Under the pieces are notes generated by a model. The model had not been told where the DNA came from. It did not search any database and was given only the letters and a program-made list of their open reading frames with translations. Source: Synechococcus sp. WH 8109 (lineage in GTDB: Bacteria > Cyanobacteriota > Cyanobacteriia > PCC-6307 > Cyanobiaceae). Taken from it: 64,000 bases of DNA. Position numbers and translations under genes: made by a program. The stretch spans positions 1,054,001 through 1,118,000 of the forward strand of contig NZ_CP006882.1 in assembly GCF_000161795.2 (NCBI RefSeq), in the 5' to 3' direction. This document shows positions 37,422 through 46,328 of this stretch, piece by piece; position 1 is the stretch's first letter; each line of letters starts with the position of its first letter.

Positions 37422-38804
37422 ATGTTGCGAGTTGCGGTGATCGGTGGTGGCCCCAGTGGCTCCTGTGCTGCCGAAATTTTGGCCAAGGCGGGAATTGAAA
37501 CTTGGCTATTCGAGCGCAAACTCGATAACGCCAAACCCTGTGGTGGAGCCATTCCGCTCTGCATGGTCGAAGAGTTCGACCTGCCCGACGAAATCATTGA
37601 CCGCAAGGTCCGCAACATGAAGATGATTTCCCCCTCCAACCGAGAGGTGGATATCAAACTGGACCCCCTCGGTTACGACGAAAACGCATACATCGGCATG
37701 TGCCGTCGTGAGGTGTTCGATGCCTTCCTCCGCAACAGGGCCGCTGATCTGGGCACAACCCTGATCAATGGACTGGTGCAGAAGATCGACACCGGTACAG
37801 ACCGTCAGGGCCCTTACACCATTCATTACGCCGACTACAGCGGTGGTGGCCCCACCGGTGAGCAGAAGACCCTGGCCGTGGATCTGATCATCGGTGCCGA
37901 TGGCGCCAACTCCCGGGTGGCGAAAGCCATGGATGCCGGTGATTACAACGTGGCCATCGCCTTCCAGGAACGGATCAAGCTTCCTGCTGAAGAGATGACC
38001 TACTACGAAGATCTTGCTGAGATGTACGTCGGAACAGACGTCTCTCCCGACTTCTATGCCTGGGTGTTCCCCAAATACGACCACGTGGCAGTGGGAACAG
38101 GAACCATGCAGCAGAACCAGAGCCTGATCAAGGGTCTGCAAAGGGGCATTCGTGAGCGAGCCAACAAGCGCCTGTTCCAGGGCGAAGTGATCAAGGTGGA
38201 AGCCCATCCGATTCCTGAGCACCCCCGTCCGCGTCGAGTTGTGGGCCGTATGGCCTTGGTGGGCGATGCAGCGGGCTACGTCACCAAGAGCTCCGGAGAA
38301 GGCATTTATTTCGCTGCCAAGAGCGGCCGGATGTGTGCCGAAGCGATTGTGGAAATCTCCAACAACGGTGCCTCCATCCCCACTGAAAAGCAGATCAAGT
38401 CGACCTACCTGAAGCGCTGGGACCGCAAATACGGCGCCACCTATGCGGTGCTTGACATCCTGCAGCGAATCTTCTATCGCAACGATGCTGCTAGGGAAGC
38501 CTTCGTCGAGATGTGCGACGACAAGGACGTGCAGAAGCTGACCTTCGACAGCTACCTGTACAAACGGGTGGTGATGATGAACCCCTGGCAGCAGATCAAG
38601 CTCACCCTCCGCACCCTGGGCAGCCTGATCCGGGGCGAAGCCCTGGCTCCATCGGTTTACAACCCTGTTCCTTCGGCCGTTGGCCGTTCCGACGGTGATT
38701 TCCTGGCGGAGGAAGCGGCCCAGCAGATCAAGGCTCAGGCTGGCGAATCCAAGGAGGGGAACTCCAAAGGTTCCGAGTCGAAGGAAAAAGCCGGCGTCTC
38801 CTGA
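37422..38804 (+). CDS. chlP: geranylgeranyl diphosphate/geranylgeranyl-bacteriochlorophyll reductase
   Basis: ChlP reduces the geranylgeranyl side chain to phytyl for chlorophyll and tocopherol. The 460-residue flavoprotein begins MLRVAVIGGGPSGSCAAEIL, with the FAD-binding motif GGGPSG, contains the CGGAIPLCM segment and the RPRRVVGRMALVGDAAGYVTKSSGEGI FAD motif, and ends in a Lys/Ser/Glu-rich tail. It is divergent from the VanY-like gene. Confidence 0.95.
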   Translation: MLRVAVIGGGPSGSCAAEILAKAGIETWLFERKLDNAKPCGGAIPLCMVEEFDLPDEIIDRKVRNMKMISPSNREVDIKLDPLGYDENAYIGMCRREVFDAFLRNRAADLGTTLINGLVQKIDTGTDRQGPYTIHYADYSGGGPTGEQKTLAVDLIIGADGANSRVAKAMDAGDYNVAIAFQERIKLPAEEMTYYEDLAEMYVGTDVSPDFYAWVFPKYDHVAVGTGTMQQNQSLIKGLQRGIRERANKRLFQGEVIKVEAHPIPEHPRPRRVVGRMALVGDAAGYVTKSSGEGIYFAAKSGRMCAEAIVEISNNGASIPTEKQIKSTYLKRWDRKYGATYAVLDILQRIFYRNDAAREAFVEMCDDKDVQKLTFDSYLYKRVVMMNPWQQIKLTLRTLGSLIRGEALAPSVYNPVPSAVGRSDGDFLAEEAAQQIKAQAGESKEGNSKGSESKEKAGVS

Positions 38805-38915
38805 GGTAGGGAGACCGGCCCACAACATCACTCCAACACCAGTGACTAAGTTCCTGGTTAGTTGCGCGACTCGATCGCCTAGCTAGCGGCATTCTTGATC
38901 CGCTCAATCCCCTGT

Positions 38916-39008
38916 TCAATTCTTGGCGGGGGAAGTTTCTTTCTTGGTCTTCGACCAGACGTTGATGGCGTAAACGGCGGCAGCAGCCAAAACCACTGCC
39001 GCAATCAC
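38916..39008 (-). CDS. candidate 30-residue membrane peptide
   Basis: A GTG at 39008, preceded by AGGGAAGC, opens 30 codons with a hydrophobic Ala/Val helix (IAAVVLAAAAVYAINVW) and a lysine-rich tail (SKTKKETSPAKN). This resembles tiny photosystem or cytochrome-complex subunits in form, but I cannot match it to a named one. An in-frame stop lies two codons upstream of the GTG. It lies between chlP and glyS. Confidence 0.45.
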   Translation of the reverse strand: MIAAVVLAAAAVYAINVWSKTKKETSPAKN

Positions 39009-39129
39009 GCTTCCCTAAAATTGCCTCCCTGGCGGATTATCACGGGCTGCTTGGGGTAGATCCTCTGTTGATCAGACACTGAAGCTGAATCGGCTGGCCC
39101 CTGCTTAGCCGCAGAGACCAGTGCTGCAT

Positions 39130-41295
39130 TCATTTGGATTGAATCGATTCAAATTCGGCCAAGACCGAAGCCTGATTGCGCAGGACCGCCAACAGGTTGA
39201 GGCGATTGAGCCTCAGCGCAGCATCGTCGACCATCACCATCACGCTGGTGTCACCATCAAAGAAGGCCTGGAGCGCCGGGGTTGCCGCGACGAGGGCATC
39301 AGCAAGGGACTGATAGGACCGCTGCTGAGCCAATGGCTGCAGCTGCTCCAGAGCTGCGAACAGATCCTTCTCACTGGCTGACTCGAACCGTCCCGGCTTA
39401 ACCACATCTCCGGCCACAAGCTGATCCCGTGCCAGATCACCTTTTTCAGCAAGCTTCGCTGCCCGCTGCACCACCGCCTGGACGGCATCCAGCTGACCGC
39501 TGTCCCGAAGGTCACGCAACAGTTGAATTCGCTGTTTTACATCCAGGGGATCACTGAGCAGACGCTGGCTGGAGACGGCATCACCAGCCACGGCCTGCAC
39601 CAGATCAGGCGCAAAGCCGTCATCTTCCAGTTGAGACACGATCCGCTGCCGCATAAGCTGACAGAGGTCGTAGTGCAGTTGGCTGGCATCCACCGCAAAG
39701 GCCGGGAACTGAGCAGCCCATTCCTCTACGGCGATGCTGAGGAAGGCCATGAGGTCTAGGCGCCAGGCCATGCCCCAGAGAATCTGCACAACACCATTGC
39801 CAGCCCGCCGCAGGGCATAGGGGTCTGAGGATCCGGTCGGCCGCTGTCCCTTGGCAAAGATGCTGAGCAACAGCTCGAGTCGTTCCGCCAAGGCCACAAC
39901 GGCTCCCGCGGGAGTTGCGGGCAGAGCATCACCGGCTCCCCGGGGCAGATAGTGCTCCACCACAGCGAGAGCAACATCACGGGGTTCTCCCTCCTCCAGG
40001 AGGTATTTGCCCCCCATCAGGCCCTGAAGTTCAGGGAACTCACCCACCATCTGGCTGACCAGATCGTTCTTGCAGAAATGAGCGGCACGCTCGGCCGTAT
40101 CCACCACGCTCTCATCAAGACCGAGTTGCTTCAACAGAAGGCCCGTGAGCCGCTCGATTCGCTCGGAGCGGTCCAGAAGACTGCCCAATCCTTCGGCGAA
40201 GGTGACACGGTCGAGGGCCTCACGCCGAGATGCGCTGGACTGACGCCGGTCAACATCTAGGAAAAATTCGGCATCCGCCAGGCGAGCTCCAAGGACACGC
40301 TCATTCCCGCGAACAATCAAGGACGACGCCGGGGCCAGGCCATTGCCCACCAAAAGGAACTGGGGCCGAAGCACAGCCTCAGCGGTGAGTCGGAGCGGGT
40401 CAGCCTCCAGACCAGGCACCTTCAGCGGTACATAACGCTGATGGGCCTGCATCACTGTGCTTATCACCTCCGGAGGAAGCTGCAGGAACCGCTCAGCAAT
40501 GGTTCCCTCGAGAATCTTGGGGTCTTCAACCAGATCCACCAGTTCCTCAAACAGCGACTCCGGACAGTCGGGAGTTCCGTTGGCGGCCTGTGCCGACTGG
40601 TCCAGGCTGGTGCGAATTCGTTTGGCCCGCTCCGCACGATCGACAACAACGCCTGCGGCGGCAAGGGTCTCTCCAAACTGCTCCGCTGATGCGATGGAGA
40701 GTGGCTCGTCACCATGGAGACGGTGGGCACGGCTGAAACGATCGCTGCGGACCTCGGGGTCAGCACCGCCCAGCACGACCGGGATCACCTCTGAACCCTT
40801 GAGCGACAGCAGCCAGCGGATCGGGCGGCTGAAGCGCTGGGCTCCTGTGCCCCAGCGCATGAACCGCCGACCCTGCAAAGCATCAATCCATTGGGGGATC
40901 AGCCCCTGAAGCAGTTCAACGCAGGCTTGGCCGGGGGTGAGCACTGTTGCGAAGACGCAAGGCCCCTTCGGAGTGTCACGCTGCTCAAGAGCTGAGGGAT
41001 CAACCCCGCAGCGCTTAGCGAAACCGATCGCCGCTGGCCCTGGGATGCCGTCCTTGAAGGCCTGAGCCACGGGAGGGCCCTTGCGGTCTTCCTGAAGATC
41101 GGGTTGGCGGTCTTCCAAATCAGCGACGGAGACCACCAGACGCCGGGGGGTGCCGAACACCGACACCGCTCCATGGGCAAGCCTTGCCTCACGCAGATCA
41201 CGGCTCACCCGTTGCTGCAGCTGGTCAAGCGCTTGCCTGACGAAATCGGCAGGAAGCTCCTCGGTGCCGATTTCCAGAAGAAAGGTTGCCGTCAC
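39130..41295 (-). CDS. glyS: glycyl-tRNA synthetase beta subunit
   Basis: Together with GlyQ it charges tRNA-Gly as an alpha2beta2 enzyme. The 721-residue protein starts MTATFLLEIGTEELPADFV, the diagnostic opening of the subunit, and has the HD-like region LEGTIAERF, QRYVPL, GKYLLEEGEPRDVALAV, and a DALR anticodon-binding C-terminus. The alpha subunit gene is not in the window. It is divergent from sir. Confidence 0.96.
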   Translation of the reverse strand: MTATFLLEIGTEELPADFVRQALDQLQQRVSRDLREARLAHGAVSVFGTPRRLVVSVADLEDRQPDLQEDRKGPPVAQAFKDGIPGPAAIGFAKRCGVDPSALEQRDTPKGPCVFATVLTPGQACVELLQGLIPQWIDALQGRRFMRWGTGAQRFSRPIRWLLSLKGSEVIPVVLGGADPEVRSDRFSRAHRLHGDEPLSIASAEQFGETLAAAGVVVDRAERAKRIRTSLDQSAQAANGTPDCPESLFEELVDLVEDPKILEGTIAERFLQLPPEVISTVMQAHQRYVPLKVPGLEADPLRLTAEAVLRPQFLLVGNGLAPASSLIVRGNERVLGARLADAEFFLDVDRRQSSASRREALDRVTFAEGLGSLLDRSERIERLTGLLLKQLGLDESVVDTAERAAHFCKNDLVSQMVGEFPELQGLMGGKYLLEEGEPRDVALAVVEHYLPRGAGDALPATPAGAVVALAERLELLLSIFAKGQRPTGSSDPYALRRAGNGVVQILWGMAWRLDLMAFLSIAVEEWAAQFPAFAVDASQLHYDLCQLMRQRIVSQLEDDGFAPDLVQAVAGDAVSSQRLLSDPLDVKQRIQLLRDLRDSGQLDAVQAVVQRAAKLAEKGDLARDQLVAGDVVKPGRFESASEKDLFAALEQLQPLAQQRSYQSLADALVAATPALQAFFDGDTSVMVMVDDAALRLNRLNLLAVLRNQASVLAEFESIQSK

Positions 41296-41389
41296 GCCAA
41301 GGTCAGAGCCGAAAGCGACTGTATTGGAAGCCGTTTCGCTACGTTCAAATCAAGAAATCCTATTCGGGGTGGGGGAAGGCTCCTTGGCA

Positions 41390-43126
41390 GTGGCGGAAAC
41401 AGGAACTCAATCGCTGTCCAAGGCAGAGCAGCGCAAGCTGGACAGCGACCATCTACGTGACCCGTTGTTGAGCGAGCTCAGCAACGACGATGTTCGCTTC
41501 ACGGAAGATGCCGTTCAACTGCTGAAGTTTCACGGCAGCTACCAACAGCACCACCGCGAACTGCGAAAAACGGACAAGATCCGCAGTTGGCAAATGATGC
41601 TGCGGCTGCGCAGTCCGGGCGGACGCATCCCTGCCCGGCTGTTCCTCGCACTCGATGACCTCTCCAACCGCCTTGGGGACGGAACTCTGCGGGCCACCAC
41701 CCGTCAAGCCTTCCAGATGCACGGCATCGCCAAGGCCGACCTGAAAGAGGTAATCGGCACCATCGTTCGCAACATGGGCTCGACCCTGGCGGCCTGCGGG
41801 GACATCAACCGCAATGTGATGGCACCACCAGCTCCTTTTGAGAAAGGCGGGTATCCCGTGGCACGGCGCCTGGCAGATGAAATCGCTGATCTGCTTAGCC
41901 CCGAAGCGGCCGAGGGGGCCTATCTCGACCTTTGGGTGGACGGTGACCTGAGTTATCGCTTCAAGCCCAGCCGAGCCGTTCAGAAGGCCAGAAAGCGTCA
42001 GAGCGAAGGCGGCGTTTTTTCCGGCAGCATCGACGAACCTCTCTACGGGGACACCTACCTACCCCGGAAATTCAAGGTGGCCGTCACCGTGCCAGGTGAC
42101 AACTCTGTTGACCTACTCACCCAGGACATCGGCCTGGTGGCCTTCACCGACCCCTCCGGCGATCTGCGGGGCTGCAACGTCTACGTGGGCGGTGGCATGG
42201 GCCGCACCCACAACAAGGAGGAGACCTTCGCCCGCACGGCGGATCCTTTGGGTTATGTCGATGCGGCCGACGTTCTGGATGTGGTTCAGGCGATCCTGGC
42301 TCTGCAACGGGATCACGGTGATCGGGAGGTGCGCAAGCACGCCCGCATGAAGTATCTGCTGCACGACAAGGGAATCCAATGGTTCCGCGACACCCTCTGC
42401 GCGACCTACTTCAAGGGAAGCCTCAAGGGCCTACGAAATGAGCCGAAGGCCAAGCTTTTGGACTATCTCGGCTGGCATCGCCAGAAGGCAGGGATGTGGT
42501 TCGTGGGACTGCCTCTGCTCTGTGGTCGCCTGAACGGAGATCTCAAGGCAGGGCTGAGGGAGCTCGTGGAGACCTACCAGCTGGAGATTCGCCTCACCGC
42601 CAATCAAGACCTGCTGCTGTGCAACATCGGCACCTCCCAGCGAGCCAGCATTCGAACCCAGCTGGAAGCCCTCGGGTTTGCGGTCCCTGAAGCTCCAGCA
42701 CCTCTGGCAAGGCATGCCATCGCCTGCCCAGCTCTACCCACCTGCGGGCTCGCCATCACCGAATCAGAGCGCATCCTTCCGAATGTTCTGGATCGCCTCG
42801 ATGCCCAGCTGCGACGGCTCGAGATTGAGAAGTCCCTGCTTGTGCGGATGACCGGCTGCCCCAACGGTTGTGCCCGCCCCTACATGGCGGAGCTGGGCTT
42901 GGTGGGCAACGGGGTCAACCAGTACCAGCTGTGGCTCGGCGGCACCCCCAACCTTCAGCGTCTGGCACGCCCCTACATGGAGAAGCTGCCCTTGGATGAT
43001 CTGGAGAAAACCCTCGAGCCGCTCCTCCTCAGCTGGAAAGCCGCAGGTGGACGTCGCAGCTTCGGGGACCACATAGAGAAGCTGGGTGATCAAGAAGTCA
43101 GCGCTCTGTTGACGGCCTCGGCGTAG
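41390..43126 (+). CDS. sir: ferredoxin-sulfite reductase
   Basis: It reduces sulfite to sulfide with electrons from ferredoxin, using siroheme and a 4Fe-4S cluster. From the GTG at 41390 the protein has 578 residues. The siroheme/cluster cysteines are in CPALPTCGLA and MTGCPNGCARPY. The ferredoxin-nitrite/sulfite reductase half domains occur at about 60-130 and 330-400. The GGGGGAAGG upstream also suits a TTG at 41384. The longer frame to 41150 lies inside glyS and is unlikely. The 3' end overlaps the VanX-like gene by 37 bases. Confidence 0.95.
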   Translation: MAETGTQSLSKAEQRKLDSDHLRDPLLSELSNDDVRFTEDAVQLLKFHGSYQQHHRELRKTDKIRSWQMMLRLRSPGGRIPARLFLALDDLSNRLGDGTLRATTRQAFQMHGIAKADLKEVIGTIVRNMGSTLAACGDINRNVMAPPAPFEKGGYPVARRLADEIADLLSPEAAEGAYLDLWVDGDLSYRFKPSRAVQKARKRQSEGGVFSGSIDEPLYGDTYLPRKFKVAVTVPGDNSVDLLTQDIGLVAFTDPSGDLRGCNVYVGGGMGRTHNKEETFARTADPLGYVDAADVLDVVQAILALQRDHGDREVRKHARMKYLLHDKGIQWFRDTLCATYFKGSLKGLRNEPKAKLLDYLGWHRQKAGMWFVGLPLLCGRLNGDLKAGLRELVETYQLEIRLTANQDLLLCNIGTSQRASIRTQLEALGFAVPEAPAPLARHAIACPALPTCGLAITESERILPNVLDRLDAQLRRLEIEKSLLVRMTGCPNGCARPYMAELGLVGNGVNQYQLWLGGTPNLQRLARPYMEKLPLDDLEKTLEPLLLSWKAAGGRRSFGDHIEKLGDQEVSALLTASA

Positions 43127-43791
43127 AACGCCACAGCTGCACCCTTTCGCCAGGCCCAGAGCTGATCACCGAATGAGTAGTGCCACCATTCGTTCGGATG
43201 CTGAGCAAAGCCTGCTGCTCCCATAACTTCAGCGAGCAACTGCCGGCGTTGATGCCAGCGCGGAGCTTCGGAATCCTCCCGACCGGCGTAGTGCTGCGGT
43301 TCAGACACCGCACCTATGGCATCAATCTCTCCCCCCATGGCCAGTGGCGTTCCATCGGTGCTGCTCAGGGTGAGATCAACAGCTGCACCGGTGCTGTGGG
43401 GAGGCGGGGTCGCAGGTTCCCGACTGGGAGCGGCCCAGAACCGCCCCACATCGGCCACCACCTGATCGAAAGCGTGCCCCGAGCGCAGTTCTACGCCGCG
43501 TTCAAGGCAGAGTTCCGCGATGCTGTGGTCCACCATGAAGGCCTGCACGGCGATCGGGCGCCAAGCATCAAAAATGCTCAGGCGCAGGCTGGGATCACGC
43601 TCGACCAGCTGCTGCTGAGCATCCAGGAGGCGCTGAACAACCCCCATGCGCAATTGAAAGGGATGCCCCAACGCCCCATAGGGCGCCCCCAGCGCCATGT
43701 ACGGGTGAGGTTCCATCCGCAACAAAGCGGGAGGCAGCGCTTGCAAAGGCTCGCCGCAATCTTCGATCGGAATGAGACTCCAAGGGCGCAT
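43090..43791 (-). CDS. M15D D-alanyl-D-alanine dipeptidase (VanX/DdpX-like)
   Basis: A 233-residue zinc dipeptidase. Visible motifs are IFDAWRPIAVQAFM, the zinc motif SxHxxGxAVDL (PHSTGAAVDLTL) and EWWHYSFGDQ, which carries the catalytic Glu and third zinc ligand. Without signal peptide it is probably cytoplasmic and may salvage D-Ala from peptidoglycan turnover; cyanobacteria are not known to be vancomycin producers. It lies 20 bases downstream of recG and overlaps convergent sir by 37 bases. Confidence 0.9.
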   Translation of the reverse strand: MRPWSLIPIEDCGEPLQALPPALLRMEPHPYMALGAPYGALGHPFQLRMGVVQRLLDAQQQLVERDPSLRLSIFDAWRPIAVQAFMVDHSIAELCLERGVELRSGHAFDQVVADVGRFWAAPSREPATPPPHSTGAAVDLTLSSTDGTPLAMGGEIDAIGAVSEPQHYAGREDSEAPRWHQRRQLLAEVMGAAGFAQHPNEWWHYSFGDQLWAWRKGAAVAFYAEAVNRALTS

Positions 43792-43811
43792 CGAGGCGGA
43801 AGCGGGATGAA

Positions 43812-46328
43812 TCAGTTCAAGGGGGTGCCACCGCTGAGGCGACGCTGTTGTGCGTCCAGAGTCTCGCGCAGCAAAGGATTCTGCTCGAGCTCAGGATCGT
43901 TGTTCAACAGCTCTTGGGCGGCTGTTCGTGCGTCCTCCAGCACAGCACCATCATCGGCAAGGCTGGCCAGGGCCAGATCAGGGAGACCCGACTGACGGGA
44001 CCCCAGCACCTGGCCAGGCCCCCGCAAGCGCAGATCCATCTCGGCGATCTCAAAGCCGTCGGTTGAGCGCACCAGCACATCCAGCCGCTGGCGGGCCAGA
44101 GGATTAGAGCTGCCATTGATCAACAGGCAATGGGAGGCGGCGGCACCACGGCCAACGCGCCCCCGCAACTGATGCAGCTGTGCCAGACCAAAGCGTTCGG
44201 CATGGTCGATCACCATCACGCTGGCTTCGGGCACATCCACCCCCACCTCCACCACCGTGGTCGACACCAGCACCTGGCTCTTGCCCGCAGCGAAATCGGT
44301 CAGTACCGCCTGCTTTTCAGCACTAGAGAGACGCCCATGCAGCAAACCAACGGCCAGATCAGGGAACACCTCCGAGGCCAATTCAGCGTGAACCTCGACG
44401 GCTGAGCGAAGCTCGAGCTTTTCCGACTCGTCTACCAAAGGCAGAACGACATAGGCCCGTTGGCCCAGCTGCACCTCCTCACGGATCAACTCATAGGCCT
44501 TCTCCCGCTTTGCGGCCGTGAGCATGCGGGTGCGAATCGGTGTTCGCCCTGGCGGCAATTCATCAATCTGGCTGACATCCAGATCCCCATGCATCGAAAG
44601 CGCCAGGGTCCGTGGGATCGGTGTTGCCGTCATGGTGAGCAGATGGGGCTGCAAGCCCTTGTTGAGCAGGCGATCCCGTTGATGCACACCGAAACGATGC
44701 TGTTCATCCACCACCACCAGCCCCAGGCGGTTGAAAACGACAGGATCCTCGAGCAAGGCATGGGTGCCCACCAGCACCTTCAGCGAACCGTTGGCCAGGT
44801 CATCCATCAGCTCCCGACGGCGGGGCCGCGGCGTGGATCCCGTCAGCAAGGCGACGCTCACATGGAGCTGCGGCAGCCACTGACAGAGGTTGCGGTAATG
44901 CTGCTCGGCCAACACCTCCGTGGGGGCCATCAGGGCCCCCTGCCAGCCCGAGGCAATGGTGCTGAGCAACGCTGCTATGGCAACCACCGTTTTGCCCGAG
45001 CCGACGTCCCCCTGCACCAGACGGGCCATTGGTTCGTTGCGCGCCAGATCGGCTTCGATCTCCTGAAACACCCGTTGTTGGGCTGCAGTGAAGCGGAAGG
45101 GCAGCAGATCCATGAACTCCCCCACAAGCCCATTGGAACTGGATTGGAGATCCAGGTCTGGGCCCGTCCGGGAGCGCAGCGCCTGGCGTCGGCGCAACAG
45201 ACCGAGCTGCAGGAGCAGAAACTCATCGAACACCAGCCGGCGGCGTCCCCGATCGAGGCTTTCGCGGTCCTTGGGCGCATGCAGGGCCTGCAGGGCCTCC
45301 GAGAGTGCCGGCAGCAGGAATTGCCGCTGTATCGCGGCGGGGAGAGGATCAGGCCACGATGCCGCGAGGGGCAGGACCTGATCGATCAGGCTGCGGAACC
45401 GATCCGCGCCAACCCCTTCGGTGAGGGGATACACCGGGAAAATCCGGCCGATGCTGGGTGATTTGACCGGAGACGAGGGGCTGTCCAGCACCTCGATCAA
45501 CGGATCCTGAAAGGTGATGCCGTAGGGGCCGTCTTTCACCAGACCACTGACGGCCACAGTGGCACCGACGGGGTAAAGACGCTGCTGGCCTTTGAAGTAA
45601 GCCGGAGAACTGAAGCGTTTGCCCGCCAGGAAACGGCTCACCTTCAGGCGACCTGTCGGGTCCTGCAGCTGCAGCTCAATGATGGCGAGGTTGGTGTTCC
45701 GTGGGCTGACGAATCCGTTACAACGGCGAATCGTGGCGACGATCGTGGCTGTTTCCCCCGACACCAGTGCCTCAATGCGGCGCATCGCGGAGTAATCGAC
45801 ATGATCACGGGGGTAATAGCGGAGCAGGTCGCGTACCAGAAGCAGGCCGATCGAAGCCAGCCGTGCCGCGAATTTCGGACCCACACCACGGATCTGTGTG
45901 ATGGGACTGTCGAGCTGCAGTGGTGAGCTGGCACGCTGCTGGGGAGATGCCTGAACCTTCAGGCGTGGCGCTGCCATCGGAGCCGAGGGTTCCAGGCGAT
46001 GGCGCAGCTCATGCAGCCACTGACGGGCATCGGTGACCAAGCGACGGCGGGCAGAATCAGGGAGGTCCGGATAATCGGCAAAGCCGGAGCTGAGCTTGGA
46101 CATGCGCTCACTGACCCCCTGGGGAAAGGGAACGGCCGGAGGCGCTGCGAGTTGCTGCTGCAGAAAGGCGTGAAAGCGCTGTTGGCGACCCTGCAGATTC
46201 TGAAAACCACGGTCGGCCTCCAAACCCAGCGAGCGCTGAATGGGAAGCATCCAGGTGAGAAGCAGCGACAGCTGCTCGCTGGTCAGTCCCCGCTCAGCTG
46301 CTTCGTTGAATCCGATGGGGTCTGCCAA
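43812..46328 (-). CDS. recG: ATP-dependent DNA helicase RecG
   Basis: RecG remodels stalled forks and branched DNA. The 838-residue protein has an N-terminal extension (residues about 1-150), the wedge domain beginning SPITQIRGVGPKFAARLASIG, then helicase motifs: Walker A GDVGSGKTVVA, DEQHRFGV (DExH), TATPIPRTL, and the C-terminal QVLGSRQSGLPDL. The N-terminal extension is common in cyanobacterial RecG. The ATG at 46328 overlaps the upstream gene by 46 bases. Confidence 0.96.
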   Translation of the reverse strand: MADPIGFNEAAERGLTSEQLSLLLTWMLPIQRSLGLEADRGFQNLQGRQQRFHAFLQQQLAAPPAVPFPQGVSERMSKLSSGFADYPDLPDSARRRLVTDARQWLHELRHRLEPSAPMAAPRLKVQASPQQRASSPLQLDSPITQIRGVGPKFAARLASIGLLLVRDLLRYYPRDHVDYSAMRRIEALVSGETATIVATIRRCNGFVSPRNTNLAIIELQLQDPTGRLKVSRFLAGKRFSSPAYFKGQQRLYPVGATVAVSGLVKDGPYGITFQDPLIEVLDSPSSPVKSPSIGRIFPVYPLTEGVGADRFRSLIDQVLPLAASWPDPLPAAIQRQFLLPALSEALQALHAPKDRESLDRGRRRLVFDEFLLLQLGLLRRRQALRSRTGPDLDLQSSSNGLVGEFMDLLPFRFTAAQQRVFQEIEADLARNEPMARLVQGDVGSGKTVVAIAALLSTIASGWQGALMAPTEVLAEQHYRNLCQWLPQLHVSVALLTGSTPRPRRRELMDDLANGSLKVLVGTHALLEDPVVFNRLGLVVVDEQHRFGVHQRDRLLNKGLQPHLLTMTATPIPRTLALSMHGDLDVSQIDELPPGRTPIRTRMLTAAKREKAYELIREEVQLGQRAYVVLPLVDESEKLELRSAVEVHAELASEVFPDLAVGLLHGRLSSAEKQAVLTDFAAGKSQVLVSTTVVEVGVDVPEASVMVIDHAERFGLAQLHQLRGRVGRGAAASHCLLINGSSNPLARQRLDVLVRSTDGFEIAEMDLRLRGPGQVLGSRQSGLPDLALASLADDGAVLEDARTAAQELLNNDPELEQNPLLRETLDAQQRRLSGGTPLN

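Noticed and set aside
37506-38831. Long minus-strand frame (441 codons) opposite chlP
   Set aside because: It is the complementary shadow of chlP caused by GC-rich third positions; the His/Val/Gly composition is not protein-like.
44460-45461. 333-codon plus-strand frame inside recG
   Set aside because: Antisense shadow of recG with Gln/His-rich artefact composition.
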